Positions 53,911 through 62,927 of a DNA stretch of 64,000 nt are shown piece by piece. The position numbers and the translations under genes were made by a program. The stretch comes from CAXBNB01 sp049115735 (GTDB lineage Bacteria > Bacteroidota > Bacteroidia > Cytophagales > Cyclobacteriaceae), in the NCBI GenBank assembly GCA_049115735.1, contig JAGDZP010000034.1:1-64000 (forward strand), given 5' to 3'. The notes beneath the pieces were generated by a model. The model searched no databases, was not told where the DNA came from, and was given only the letters and a program-made list of their open reading frames with translations. The first letter of the stretch is position 1, and every line of letters begins with the position of its first letter.

Positions 53911-55383
53911 TTGAGGAATTACCTTTCCCGTCTCTTACTGGTCATATGTTTATTATTCTCAGCGAATACTTCCTGGTCGCAGTTTAGCGGGCAGAACATC
54001 GCCGAGTTTCAGCTTGGTCAAATCCCTTCAGACACTGATGCATTTGCTTCTCTCTATGACCGCCTGGTCATGAACTATGACATCAATAAATTCAAGGTGG
54101 GAATGACGATGGAACAATATTGGACCCCTTATTCTGAGCGAAACTATATCAGGCCTAATCAGTTTAGATTGCAATACAAGTCAGACAGTTGGGATGTAAA
54201 AGTTGGTAACTTTTATGAAACGCTTGGCCGGGGAACTATGATGCGCACCTACCAGGTACCTGGGGCTATTCTTGAGGACGTTTCCTTTCGGTCACGTAAC
54301 TACTTTCATAGGGATTTTCTGGGTGCATTTGCAAAGTACCAATCAAAAAAATGGAGTGTTAAGGCTTTGGCTGGCCAGCCGCTGAACAATGTCTTTCCGC
54401 CAGGAGAGTCTTACAAAAGCAGAAGGCCTGATTCGCTGGCTGTACTGGGCGGAGACTATCAGATCAAGACTCACAAGATAGAATACAATGCCATGTACCT
54501 GAAAAATTCCAGGGTGGACAAACTGTATTCTATGACAAATGTTTCGGGAAAAATCGCGCCTAAACTGAGCTACTACACGGAACTGGTACTGGATAATAAG
54601 GGAGGAGTATTTGGAAGTAATGATTCATACGGGTGGTACCTCAATCTAAATCTGGAACTTGAAAAATGGAGCCTATCAGCAGAGGTAAAAGACTATAATG
54701 ACATTATTGTTGGTGAGGCGGTTAATGAACCACCGGCTCTGATCAAACAGCACGTTTATCGCTTGCTGAATCGTAGTACCCATGTGCCCTTTCCCATCAA
54801 TGAAACTGGTTGGCAAATAGAAGCTTCCTTCTTATTGGAAAATGAAGGTGTCCTAACATTCAATCATGCCAGGGCACATAATCCGCTTACTGCTGATTTG
54901 GCATTTACGTTTACCGAATATTTTTTTGAATACTCCAGGTTGTACAATGAGCGATTGGATGTCAAATTTTTTATGGACTATGCCAATGATGACACAAAAG
55001 GTGAAAGTGACCGGATCAGTGCCGGTGTTGACCTGGATTTGATTCTCAAAAAACGAAAATCAATCAACATAGAGTACGAATTCCAGACTTTTCAGCGGCC
55101 CGATTCGAGATCAACTAATATGCTTCTATCCCTTGCCTATAATATGGGATCGAAATTCACAGGATCGATCTTAACGGAATATAGCACTGACAATACTGTG
55201 ATTGAAACAGGTTCAGATCATAAATTCTGGTTAGGAGGTAATGTGAAGTACAAACCGACTTTTAACAACACCTTCCTACTATTTGTGGGTACAAGACGTG
55301 GTGGTCCGGCGTGTACCTCTGGAGTCTGTTACGAGATTCTGGATTTTGAAGGAATGGAGCTAAGGTATACCCAGAGATTCTAA
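53911..55383 (+). CDS. DUF6029-like outer-membrane beta-barrel protein
   Basis: A 490-residue protein with a signal peptide (RNYLSRLLLVICLLFSANTSWS) followed by alternating beta strands ending in ELRYTQRF, as in an outer-membrane barrel. The start is a TTG (53911); no in-frame ATG precedes the signal peptide. Near the C-terminus G-G-P-A-C468-T-S-G-V-C473 supplies the only close Cys pair, suggesting that the upstream thioredoxins act on it. I place it in the DUF6029 group by its overall pattern; function unknown. Confidence 0.72.
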   Translation: MRNYLSRLLLVICLLFSANTSWSQFSGQNIAEFQLGQIPSDTDAFASLYDRLVMNYDINKFKVGMTMEQYWTPYSERNYIRPNQFRLQYKSDSWDVKVGNFYETLGRGTMMRTYQVPGAILEDVSFRSRNYFHRDFLGAFAKYQSKKWSVKALAGQPLNNVFPPGESYKSRRPDSLAVLGGDYQIKTHKIEYNAMYLKNSRVDKLYSMTNVSGKIAPKLSYYTELVLDNKGGVFGSNDSYGWYLNLNLELEKWSLSAEVKDYNDIIVGEAVNEPPALIKQHVYRLLNRSTHVPFPINETGWQIEASFLLENEGVLTFNHARAHNPLTADLAFTFTEYFFEYSRLYNERLDVKFFMDYANDDTKGESDRISAGVDLDLILKKRKSINIEYEFQTFQRPDSRSTNMLLSLAYNMGSKFTGSILTEYSTDNTVIETGSDHKFWLGGNVKYKPTFNNTFLLFVGTRRGGPACTSGVCYEILDFEGMELRYTQRF

Positions 55384-55525
55384 TTTTACTAATCTGAACC
55401 CGATTAATCATCCCAAAAAATATCCCCTTGAGGACATCCGAGACGAGAGTTGAAGGTTGCGAGCGTAGCTCATAGGGGTGTTCTACCTGTATCAATTCTA
55501 CATTTCCGCATAAACACCCTCCTAG

Positions 55526-55541
55526 CCTCCCTCAAGGGAGG
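55526..55541. repeat. CCTCCCT-CA-AGGGAGG hairpin
   Basis: Perfect 7-2-7 hairpin in the gap between the two convergent genes (55384-55630). Shares its CTCAAGGG core with the element at 47948. May serve as terminator or be a dispersed repeat; a further CCCCTTGAGG string sits at 55424. Confidence 0.6.
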
Positions 55542-55630
55542 AATTATCTGTGTTAGTCTATATGAATACTTCAATAAACAACAATAGAGTTATTTTTAAA
55601 ACAGGGTTCAGGTTACTAGAATATATGTGA

Positions 55631-56629
55631 CTACCTTTTCCCATACTTAGGATCAGCTTTACTTTCACTTCTGTCGGTGGCAGAAGGAGGCTCATAAGAC
55701 AAGGACGATATTTTTTGCCATAGTTCGTCTGTCATATCAACCTCAGCTGCTTCGAGGCTTGGTTTGAGTTGATCAAGGTTGCGTGCTCCGATGATCGGAG
55801 CTGTAATAGCCGGGTGTGCTGCCGTCCAGGCGATGGCTAGAGATACAGGATGAACGTTTACTTCATTCGCTAACTCAGTGAATTTAGCCGCTACCTCGTA
55901 CATCCATGAATCACCATACCTTAGATTGTACATTGGATTATCTGTTAGCCTACCCGTGCCAGCTGTTTTGCTTTGATTATATTTGCCAGTAAGAAGACCT
56001 CCTCCTAAAGGACTATAGTTTATCACTCCAATATTCTCAGCCATTGCCATAGGAAGAATTTCAACCTCCGCTTGTCTTTTCACAAGGTTGTACATGGGCT
56101 GAATACAGGATATCTTAGACCATCCTCGGTTATCCGATATGCCAAGTGCCTTGGACACCTGCCATGCCGCAAAATTGCTTGCGCCGAGGTATAATATTTT
56201 ACCTTGACTAACCAGGTCATCCAGTACCCTCAGTGTCTCCTCCATATTTGTTTTTTCATCAAAGCGATGCAGGAAGTAAATATCGATATAATCCGTATTT
56301 AACCTCTTCAAGCTGGACTCAACTGCACGAGTGATATGATACCTTGATGAACCCAGAGCATTTTCCCCTGCTCCTGTGCGACCATACACCTTAGTGGTAA
56401 TGACTATCTCATCTCTACATTTTTCTTCCTGAATGAATTTTCCCAGATACTCTTCAGAAATACCTTTCTCATAAACATCGGCACAATCATAGAAGTTGAT
56501 GCCTGCGTCCCTTGATGCATTGAACATCGCCCTGGAATTAGCTTCATCAGCAATACCACCAAAACTCATGGTACCCATGCACAGTTCAGAAACTTTTATT
56601 CCAGTATTTCCAAGAAAATTGTATTTCAT
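55631..56629 (-). CDS. Aldo/keto reductase
   Basis: A 332-residue NADPH-dependent reductase with the (beta/alpha)8 fold. Catalytic tetrad residues can be seen in INFYDCADVYEKG (Asp and Tyr), TTKVYGRTGAG (Lys) and YFLHRFDEKT (His). The C-terminal NAD(P) site reads APIIGARNLDQLK. Belongs to the YajO/Tas-like group. Convergent with the redox operon; 158 bp from the AraC-type regulator gene, divergent to it. Confidence 0.93.
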   Translation of the reverse strand: MKYNFLGNTGIKVSELCMGTMSFGGIADEANSRAMFNASRDAGINFYDCADVYEKGISEEYLGKFIQEEKCRDEIVITTKVYGRTGAGENALGSSRYHITRAVESSLKRLNTDYIDIYFLHRFDEKTNMEETLRVLDDLVSQGKILYLGASNFAAWQVSKALGISDNRGWSKISCIQPMYNLVKRQAEVEILPMAMAENIGVINYSPLGGGLLTGKYNQSKTAGTGRLTDNPMYNLRYGDSWMYEVAAKFTELANEVNVHPVSLAIAWTAAHPAITAPIIGARNLDQLKPSLEAAEVDMTDELWQKISSLSYEPPSATDRSESKADPKYGKR

Positions 56630-56788
56630 CTATTCCTTGAGTTTATTGTTAAATGTCCTATAAAAGCACTCATGCAAATTAATGAAGTCTGCTAATGCTG
56701 CCAAAAATTCCAGCATCCATTCCTCATAGCAAAAGCTCTCCGATAAAGGTTGATTTCATTTTGCCATCAGGCTTATTACATTTGTCTC

Positions 56789-57859
56789 ATGCTGACTGTC
56801 GGCCTCATACAAGCCTTTATCAGTGGTCTGGTTTTTCTGTTTCGCAAGCCAAATCACCTTTCCAACAAATTATTGTTCGTCTGGTTTTGTATTATCGCCC
56901 TTACTTTCCTAGGGAAAATGCTACCCAAAGGGATTGTAGCCTACATCAAAATAGGTCTAATGCCAGTCATCCTCTTGTATGGCCCCATTTTATACTTTTA
57001 TGTACAAAGTCTCATCGATGAACAATTCTCATTCCGTGGAAAACAGCTATGGCACTTATTTCCATTCGTTGCTCTATGCATCATACGTGTTTTTGTATTT
57101 CCGAATTCCTTTGAATATGGCAGGGTTCTAAATGCTAACATTGAACTGAAGGACATTAGCCTAATTGTAGTCATTATCACATCTCTGGCCGGCTATTGGA
57201 TTGTCACACTTTTTCTTCTGGCAAAACACCGTAAAAACTTAAAAAACCACTTTTCTCATGAATCACAAAAGCTAGTGCTTAACTGGATTTGGCTAATCAT
57301 GTTAATCTACATTGTCAATCAACTACTAGGCTTTCTTGCTCCGCTATTTAAAGATTTTTTTGGTAATCCATCAGATATTGTTTTTTGGTTCTTCCAGTTC
57401 AACCTGGCCATTTTTACCTACCTACTTACTATTTTCGGCATTCAACAACCTATCATTTTCGAAACTGACAATAACAAATACGACAGATCCGGACTGAGAA
57501 AAGAGCAGCTGCAAGAATTGTCAAAACAAATTGGAAGCTATCTGGAAGAGAAGAAACCATTTCTCAACCCTGAATACAATCTTCAGCAGATGAGCCAGGA
57601 TCTTGATATCCCGCGCCAATACCTATCGCAGACTATCAATGAGATTTTTAGTAAAAATTTTTACCAGCTTATCAACACCTATCGGGTAGAGCAAGTAAAA
57701 CAACTGCTACAATCCCCCGCCAGCCAAAGACTCACTTTGGAAGGACTGGCCTACGAAGCAGGCTTCAATTCAAAAGCGTCTTTCTATCGTATTTTCAAGG
57801 AAATTACGGGACAAACGCCTTCAGTCTTTAAGCGTTTGTTGTCTCAACAAAACAGTTGA
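56789..57859 (+). CDS. AraC-family regulator with N-terminal membrane domain
   Basis: About 356 residues. The first ~215 form seven hydrophobic segments (LTVGLIQAFISGLVFLF, LLFVWFCIIALTFLG, and so on), a layout common among Bacteroidota one-component regulators; the last ~110 are an AraC HTH: LNPEYNLQQMSQDLDIPRQYLS and LTLEGLAYEAGFNSKASFYR with TPSVFKRLL. The ATG at 56789 is preferred over a TTG start at 56750. It is divergent from the aldo/keto reductase and 60 bp before the GH2 gene, so it probably controls one or both. Confidence 0.9.
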   Translation: MLTVGLIQAFISGLVFLFRKPNHLSNKLLFVWFCIIALTFLGKMLPKGIVAYIKIGLMPVILLYGPILYFYVQSLIDEQFSFRGKQLWHLFPFVALCIIRVFVFPNSFEYGRVLNANIELKDISLIVVIITSLAGYWIVTLFLLAKHRKNLKNHFSHESQKLVLNWIWLIMLIYIVNQLLGFLAPLFKDFFGNPSDIVFWFFQFNLAIFTYLLTIFGIQQPIIFETDNNKYDRSGLRKEQLQELSKQIGSYLEEKKPFLNPEYNLQQMSQDLDIPRQYLSQTINEIFSKNFYQLINTYRVEQVKQLLQSPASQRLTLEGLAYEAGFNSKASFYRIFKEITGQTPSVFKRLLSQQNS

Positions 57860-57919
57860 GACTTTTGAATGTATCCTTCCTGATATATTCGAGTTACATT
57901 TTTCAAAAACTTAATTCCA

Positions 57920-60220
57920 ATGAAACATTTAGCAATGAAGTACCACAATCTTCTTTTTTGTTTTTTACTATCTCTAGCAAGTTTATCCATTCAGGCACAG
58001 CGCTCAGAAATTCCATTTAATGACGATTGGAACTTTTGGGGAGAATCCGTTAGCGGAAAAAGCATAGTAGAAGAAGTTACCTTACCACACTCTTGGAATA
58101 CAAAAGACGCACAGGAAGGCATACCCTACTTCCGGGGAGAAGGTCAATATACCAAAACCTTTTCGGCTCCTGATTCCTGGCAAAATCAAAGAGTTTTTAT
58201 CCGATTTGAAGGAGTAAACATTAAATCAAAAGTCGTATTGAATAAACAGGAAGTCGGAAAACACAAGGGTGGCTATGCTGCTTTTAGTTTTGAAATAACT
58301 GACTTCCTGAAATATGGTGCGGAAAACATATTGGAGGTGACAGTGAATAATGAGGCCAACCTTGATGTACCTCCCTTGGTTGGTGATTTTAATAACTACG
58401 GTGGCATATATCGCCCTGTCAGTCTTATTGTAACTACACCAGTATGTATTACGCCATTAGACTATGCCTCACCGGGAATTTATCTCAAACAAAAAAGCGT
58501 TTCAAAAGAACAAGCTGATATACAAGTACTCACCAAACTCTCAAATAGGAGTGGTGAGAAAGTATCTATCGAGTATGAGACTACCATTCTTGATGCCTCT
58601 GGTACTGTAGTGGACAATAAGACGAGTACACATGTTCTACTGAAAGATGCTGAAGTTTGGCACAACTACACGCTGCAATATCCGCATTTGTGGCACGGAA
58701 AAAAAGACCCTTATTTATACCAGGTCAGAATTGACATCAAGCAAGGCGGACAAATCATTGACTCCAAAACTGAGCCTCTGGGCTTGCGTTACTTTCGTAT
58801 TGATGCGAATGAAGGCTTCTTTCTCAATGGAGAAGCCATGGACCTTAGAGGTGTTAGTCGTCATCAGGACCGCAAGGATAAGGCTTCTGCAATCTCCGAC
58901 GCGGATCACCTACAAGACATGGATCTCATGTTGGAAATGGGTATCAATGCCCTTCGTTTGGCCCACTATCAGCATGCCGAAAAAATATACGATATGACTG
59001 ACTCTTCTGGAGTAATCGTATGGGCGGAGATACCATGGGTAGGTCTCCCAGGCGGTTTCCTAGGCGGGTCAAATGGCTATGAAAACACCGACGTTTTCCA
59101 CTCAAATGCTAAACAACAACTCTTTGAACTGATCCGGCAAAACTACAACCACCCTTCCATCGTGATGTGGAGTATTTTCAACGAAATCCAAAATCCGGAA
59201 GGGGCACAACCGACAGAGCTTATTAAGCAGCTAAATCAAATTGTGAAGTCAGAAGACCCTTCCCGACTTTCAGTAGGTGCAAGTATGCTAAAACCAAAAG
59301 ATAACGAAAATGTCCATAACGTTACCGATGCAATTGCCTGGAACCGATACTTCGGATGGTACTATGAGGAACCAGCCGACATGAGCACCTTCCTGGATGA
59401 ATTACATGAAAATTATCCAGACTACAAAATTGGTATTAGCGAATATGGGGCCGGTGGTAGCATTGTTCAGCATACTGACAAATTGGAACGCCCCAACCCG
59501 ATGGGTTCTCCCCATCCTGAAGAATGGCAGTCGTACTACCATGAAGAGCATCTGAAAATATTTGATGAGCGACCCTACGTCTGGGGCACCTTTGCCTGGA
59601 ACATGTTCGACTTTGGTTCGCACTTCAGGAAGGAGGGTGATCATCATGGCATCAATGACAAGGGGATGATCACCTACGATCGAAAAGTCAAAAAAGATGT
59701 TTTCTTTTTCTACAAAGCCAATTGGTCGGATGAACCGGTCTTGCACATAACCTCTTCCCGCTATATATTCAGAAATCAAGCAAAAACGCAGGTAAAGGTT
59801 TACACCAACCTCAAAGAAGTTTCTCTAAAAATTAATGGGCAAACTTTTGAGACAAAATCACCTGAAAAAGGAATCGTTACCTGGGACAACATCACACTGG
59901 ACAAGGGCAACAATGGTATCATTGTTCAGGCCAATCATAATGGAAAGACATACACCGATGATTGCACATGGGTACTGGAAGACCCTTATGAGGGGCGCAA
60001 CCTTGCTCTCAAGTTATTCGGTTTCTTAATGGTGGCTCATCAATATGCAATCGGCGGATTGGTAACTGCCTGTTTAATTTGGTTTTTCGGAATCAGGAAT
60101 CGAAAGTTATCACCTAAGTGGCAAAGAATTGTCTTGTGGATTGTTCTTTCCTTGATAACAATAGTTTCACTTTTGATAGCTTTTGTGAAAATTTATTTTT
60201 CTATTATAATGGGGGGCTAA
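57920..60220 (+). CDS. GH2 beta-galactosidase/glucuronidase-like enzyme with C-terminal membrane anchor
   Basis: A 766-residue glycoside hydrolase family 2 enzyme with signal peptide (to IQAQ27). Domains: jelly-roll (about 28-175), Ig-like (180-290), catalytic barrel (295-600). Acid/base Glu422 in SIFNEIQNP and nucleophile Glu508 in GISEYGAG. After an Ig-like domain the C-terminus has two hydrophobic helices (about 697-722 and 737-762), with a basic loop (RNRKLSPKWQR) between them. Most GH2 enzymes lack this anchor. The first ATG is used; MKYHN at codon 6 is an alternative start. Confidence 0.92.
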   Translation: MKHLAMKYHNLLFCFLLSLASLSIQAQRSEIPFNDDWNFWGESVSGKSIVEEVTLPHSWNTKDAQEGIPYFRGEGQYTKTFSAPDSWQNQRVFIRFEGVNIKSKVVLNKQEVGKHKGGYAAFSFEITDFLKYGAENILEVTVNNEANLDVPPLVGDFNNYGGIYRPVSLIVTTPVCITPLDYASPGIYLKQKSVSKEQADIQVLTKLSNRSGEKVSIEYETTILDASGTVVDNKTSTHVLLKDAEVWHNYTLQYPHLWHGKKDPYLYQVRIDIKQGGQIIDSKTEPLGLRYFRIDANEGFFLNGEAMDLRGVSRHQDRKDKASAISDADHLQDMDLMLEMGINALRLAHYQHAEKIYDMTDSSGVIVWAEIPWVGLPGGFLGGSNGYENTDVFHSNAKQQLFELIRQNYNHPSIVMWSIFNEIQNPEGAQPTELIKQLNQIVKSEDPSRLSVGASMLKPKDNENVHNVTDAIAWNRYFGWYYEEPADMSTFLDELHENYPDYKIGISEYGAGGSIVQHTDKLERPNPMGSPHPEEWQSYYHEEHLKIFDERPYVWGTFAWNMFDFGSHFRKEGDHHGINDKGMITYDRKVKKDVFFFYKANWSDEPVLHITSSRYIFRNQAKTQVKVYTNLKEVSLKINGQTFETKSPEKGIVTWDNITLDKGNNGIIVQANHNGKTYTDDCTWVLEDPYEGRNLALKLFGFLMVAHQYAIGGLVTACLIWFFGIRNRKLSPKWQRIVLWIVLSLITIVSLLIAFVKIYFSIIMGG

Positions 60221-60295
60221 TGTTCACTCTTTTTTGAAAATCAATGATTAATATTCTGGAGTATTTTTGAAGAGAACAACAAACTACTAGTAGGA

Positions 60296-60697
60296 ATGAA
60301 CAAGTTTAAAAACACTGATTTAGGATTATTGCTTTTGAGGTTATCGGTCGGATGGTTTATGATTTATGGTCATGGATGGGGAAAACTGATGAAGTTATTT
60401 GGAGATGGGCCAATTAAGTTTGGTGATCCCCTTGGACTCGGGCCAGAGTTAAGCCTGTTTCTGGCAGTTTTTGCAGAAGTGCTTTGCTCAATTTTCTTGA
60501 TGCTTGGATTATTCACCCGGCAGGCGCTTATACCATTAATAATCACAATGCTGACAGCTATTCTATTCGTGCATCTTGGTGATCCTTTTGGCAGACTAGA
60601 AAAGGCTCTCATGTACTTGCTGCCTTATATCGCCTTGTTTTTTACCGGACCTGGCAGGTATTCATTTGATGCAATCTTGAGGAAAGTGAATGTTTAA
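60296..60697 (+). CDS. DoxX-family membrane protein
   Basis: A 133-residue protein with four membrane helices and the DoxX pattern LLLLRLSVGWFMIYGHGWGKL near the N-terminus, FAEVLCSIFLMLGLFTR in the middle and LYLLPYIALFFTGPGRYSFD at the end. DoxX proteins are linked with electron transfer and oxidoreductase function. It ends 3 bp before the stop of the convergent PQQ dehydrogenase gene. Confidence 0.9.
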   Translation: MNKFKNTDLGLLLLRLSVGWFMIYGHGWGKLMKLFGDGPIKFGDPLGLGPELSLFLAVFAEVLCSIFLMLGLFTRQALIPLIITMLTAILFVHLGDPFGRLEKALMYLLPYIALFFTGPGRYSFDAILRKVNV

Positions 60698-60700
60698 AGA

Positions 60701-62821
60701 CTAATGCGGCAAGGAGAAAGCGATATAGGCATCACCGGATTTAGTACCCAGTTTGCCACCACCTGCGGCAATTACAACATACTGCCGGCCATCAATTTGA
60801 TAGGTGGCCGGTGTAGCATAGCCTCCTGCTGGTAACTGGTATTCCCAAAGAATATCTCCTGTATCTTTATGAAAGGCCCTGAATTTTTCATCCTTGCTGC
60901 CGCCAATAAATATCAGGCCACCAGCCGTTGCGATTGGGCCACCATAGCTTTCCGTCCCGGTTGGTGGGATGCCTTTTTCTGTCAGTTCTTTCAATTCACC
61001 CAGAGGTACCTTCCATTCGATTTCACCCGTATTTAGGTTGATAGCATTCAATGTGCCCCATGGTGGTTTAACAGCCGGATATCCGTTTTCATCCAGCAGT
61101 TTTCTGTACCCTCCGAAAGTATAAGGAATAGCTTCGTCAGACGAAATTCCCGTAGCACCTTCCCCACTGTCCTTCTTTTCCTCTTCATATAGGTAATCGA
61201 CAAGAGCCTTTCGGTCTTCCTCGGGCACATGCCCAAATCCGGGCATTCTTCCTTTCCCTTTCTCAATAAATTCGACGGCTTCCTTTTTCGTTAGTCGATC
61301 CTTGATACCCACAAGCGAAGGAAATACGTGCTGCTGACCAGCTTTGTCAGCACCGTGGCATGCGGCGCAATTAGCCATATACACTTTTTGCCCGGGAGTC
61401 TCCAAAGCATTACCACCTCCGGACTTAGGAATCATGTGGAGCAACCACGTCATTTCTGAAGCATTGATATACAGCATACCCGATGTAGGGTCGACTGCTG
61501 CACCACCCCAGTCGGCACCACCATCATAACCTGGGTAGACCACCGTACCCTCTTGACTTGGAGGCATGAATTTATGTCCATAACGAGCTCCTTCTATTTT
61601 GTTCAATATATACTCTTTCGATCCAGGTAAAATATCGTTGATAATGTCTTTACTAAAAGTTTGTCTACTGAAGGGTTCTGGTTTCAAAGGATAGGGCTGG
61701 GTGAGAGAAGTTTTTTCATTCAAGAGGTTAGTAGTTGGGACCTCTTTCTCCTCAATAGGAAACAATGGTTCGCCCGTTTCCCTATCAAACAAGAAAGTCA
61801 CACCGTGCTTGGTCACTTGCGCCACTGCATCGATTTTCTTTCCATCATGATTCACCGTCACCAGGTTGGGCTGACAGGGTAAGTCTCGGTCCCAAACGTC
61901 ATGATGCACTGTTTGAAAATGCCAGATGCGTTCACCTGTTGCGGCATTCAAGGCTATCAGACTATTGCCATACAAATTATCTCCATGTCTGTTGCCTCCA
62001 TGAAAATCGAAAGACGGAGAACCAGTGGGCATATAAACTATTCCCCTTTCGTGATCGAGGCTAAAGCCACTCCATGCGTTTGCTCCGCCAGATTCCTTCC
62101 ATGCTTCTTCCGGCCAGGTATCATAACCAAATTCACCAGGATGAGGGATTGTGTGAAAAATCCACTCCCTTTTACCTGTTAGCACATTGTATGCCCTTAC
62201 ATGACCTGGGGCTGCTCTTTCTGATTCAGACACGCGAGATCCCATGATAAACAAGTCTTTGTATATAATACCGGGAGAGGTAGACACTACATCGTAAGAT
62301 GACACGTCTCTATCTAATCCATCGTGGAGATCGACTTTTCCGTGATTACCAAAAGAAGAAATCTTTTCTCCACTCCTAGCATCCAGGGCATAGAGTATTG
62401 ACCCTGCTATATAGAATATTCTTTCATCGTCTCCTTTTTTCCAATATGCACAGCCTCGGCTAACCCCCTGCGCCTGCTTGCCTTTGAATGGATCAAAAGC
62501 CCATTTTTCCTCACCGTTATTTGCTTTAATCGCAAACAATTTCATTTGAGGTGAAGTAGCATACATCACATCTTCCACAATGATGGGACTACACTGTATT
62601 TGTGAGCGTTCATCCTGATCACCACAATTGAAAGTCCAGGCCACTTCCAGCTTTGATACGTTTTCTTTGTTGATTAAATTAAGTGAAGAGTAGCTGCTTG
62701 CGGTGGCATCCCCATGATAAACCTCCCATGTTTCGAAGCTTTTTGAATTTTCTTCGTTTTCATTCGGTGAACAGCCTATCGCAATAGTTAGACTGCATGC
62801 TATGAATATTCTATTCAACAT
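60701..62821 (-). CDS. PQQ-dependent dehydrogenase with cytochrome c domain, lipoprotein
   Basis: A 706-residue periplasmic quinoprotein. Lipobox IAIGC (Cys17). Beta-propeller blades with the W-motif run from about 30 to 460 and again from about 590 (GTLNAINLNTGEIEWKVPLG, FRAFHKDTGDILWEYQLP). Between them lies a c-type cytochrome: C485-A-A-C488-H489 heme site and probable axial Met in GRMPGFGH near 521. This resembles the PQQ glucose/glycerol dehydrogenase group in which the heme domain is inserted. Oxidises a sugar or alcohol and passes electrons to the respiratory chain. No PQQ synthesis genes are in the window. Confidence 0.92.
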   Translation of the reverse strand: MLNRIFIACSLTIAIGCSPNENEENSKSFETWEVYHGDATASSYSSLNLINKENVSKLEVAWTFNCGDQDERSQIQCSPIIVEDVMYATSPQMKLFAIKANNGEEKWAFDPFKGKQAQGVSRGCAYWKKGDDERIFYIAGSILYALDARSGEKISSFGNHGKVDLHDGLDRDVSSYDVVSTSPGIIYKDLFIMGSRVSESERAAPGHVRAYNVLTGKREWIFHTIPHPGEFGYDTWPEEAWKESGGANAWSGFSLDHERGIVYMPTGSPSFDFHGGNRHGDNLYGNSLIALNAATGERIWHFQTVHHDVWDRDLPCQPNLVTVNHDGKKIDAVAQVTKHGVTFLFDRETGEPLFPIEEKEVPTTNLLNEKTSLTQPYPLKPEPFSRQTFSKDIINDILPGSKEYILNKIEGARYGHKFMPPSQEGTVVYPGYDGGADWGGAAVDPTSGMLYINASEMTWLLHMIPKSGGGNALETPGQKVYMANCAACHGADKAGQQHVFPSLVGIKDRLTKKEAVEFIEKGKGRMPGFGHVPEEDRKALVDYLYEEEKKDSGEGATGISSDEAIPYTFGGYRKLLDENGYPAVKPPWGTLNAINLNTGEIEWKVPLGELKELTEKGIPPTGTESYGGPIATAGGLIFIGGSKDEKFRAFHKDTGDILWEYQLPAGGYATPATYQIDGRQYVVIAAGGGKLGTKSGDAYIAFSLPH

Positions 62822-62882
62822 ATTATTGTATTCGCATCATAAGAAGTTGATCCAAACATAGTCTTGCCTGATCGACGCTTTA

Positions 62883-62897
62883 TCATGAGCTTTCATG
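62883..62897. promoter_or_regulatory. TCATGA-N4-TCATG palindrome upstream of the PQQ dehydrogenase
   Basis: CATGA and TCATG around GCTT, 62 bp before the dehydrogenase ATG and only about 30 bp from the stop of the next upstream gene. Flanking bases (ATAAAG on the minus strand) also match the site at 52287, but in opposite orientation to the gene. Confidence 0.5.
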
Positions 62898-62927
62898 TTG
62901 ATTACTATGATTACCTGTTTATAAAAT

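Noticed and set aside
60230..60290. TATTTTTG with an upstream TTG before the DoxX gene as a Bacteroidota promoter
   Set aside because: The -7 match is good but the TTG is about 25 bases away instead of 19-21, so I do not call it.
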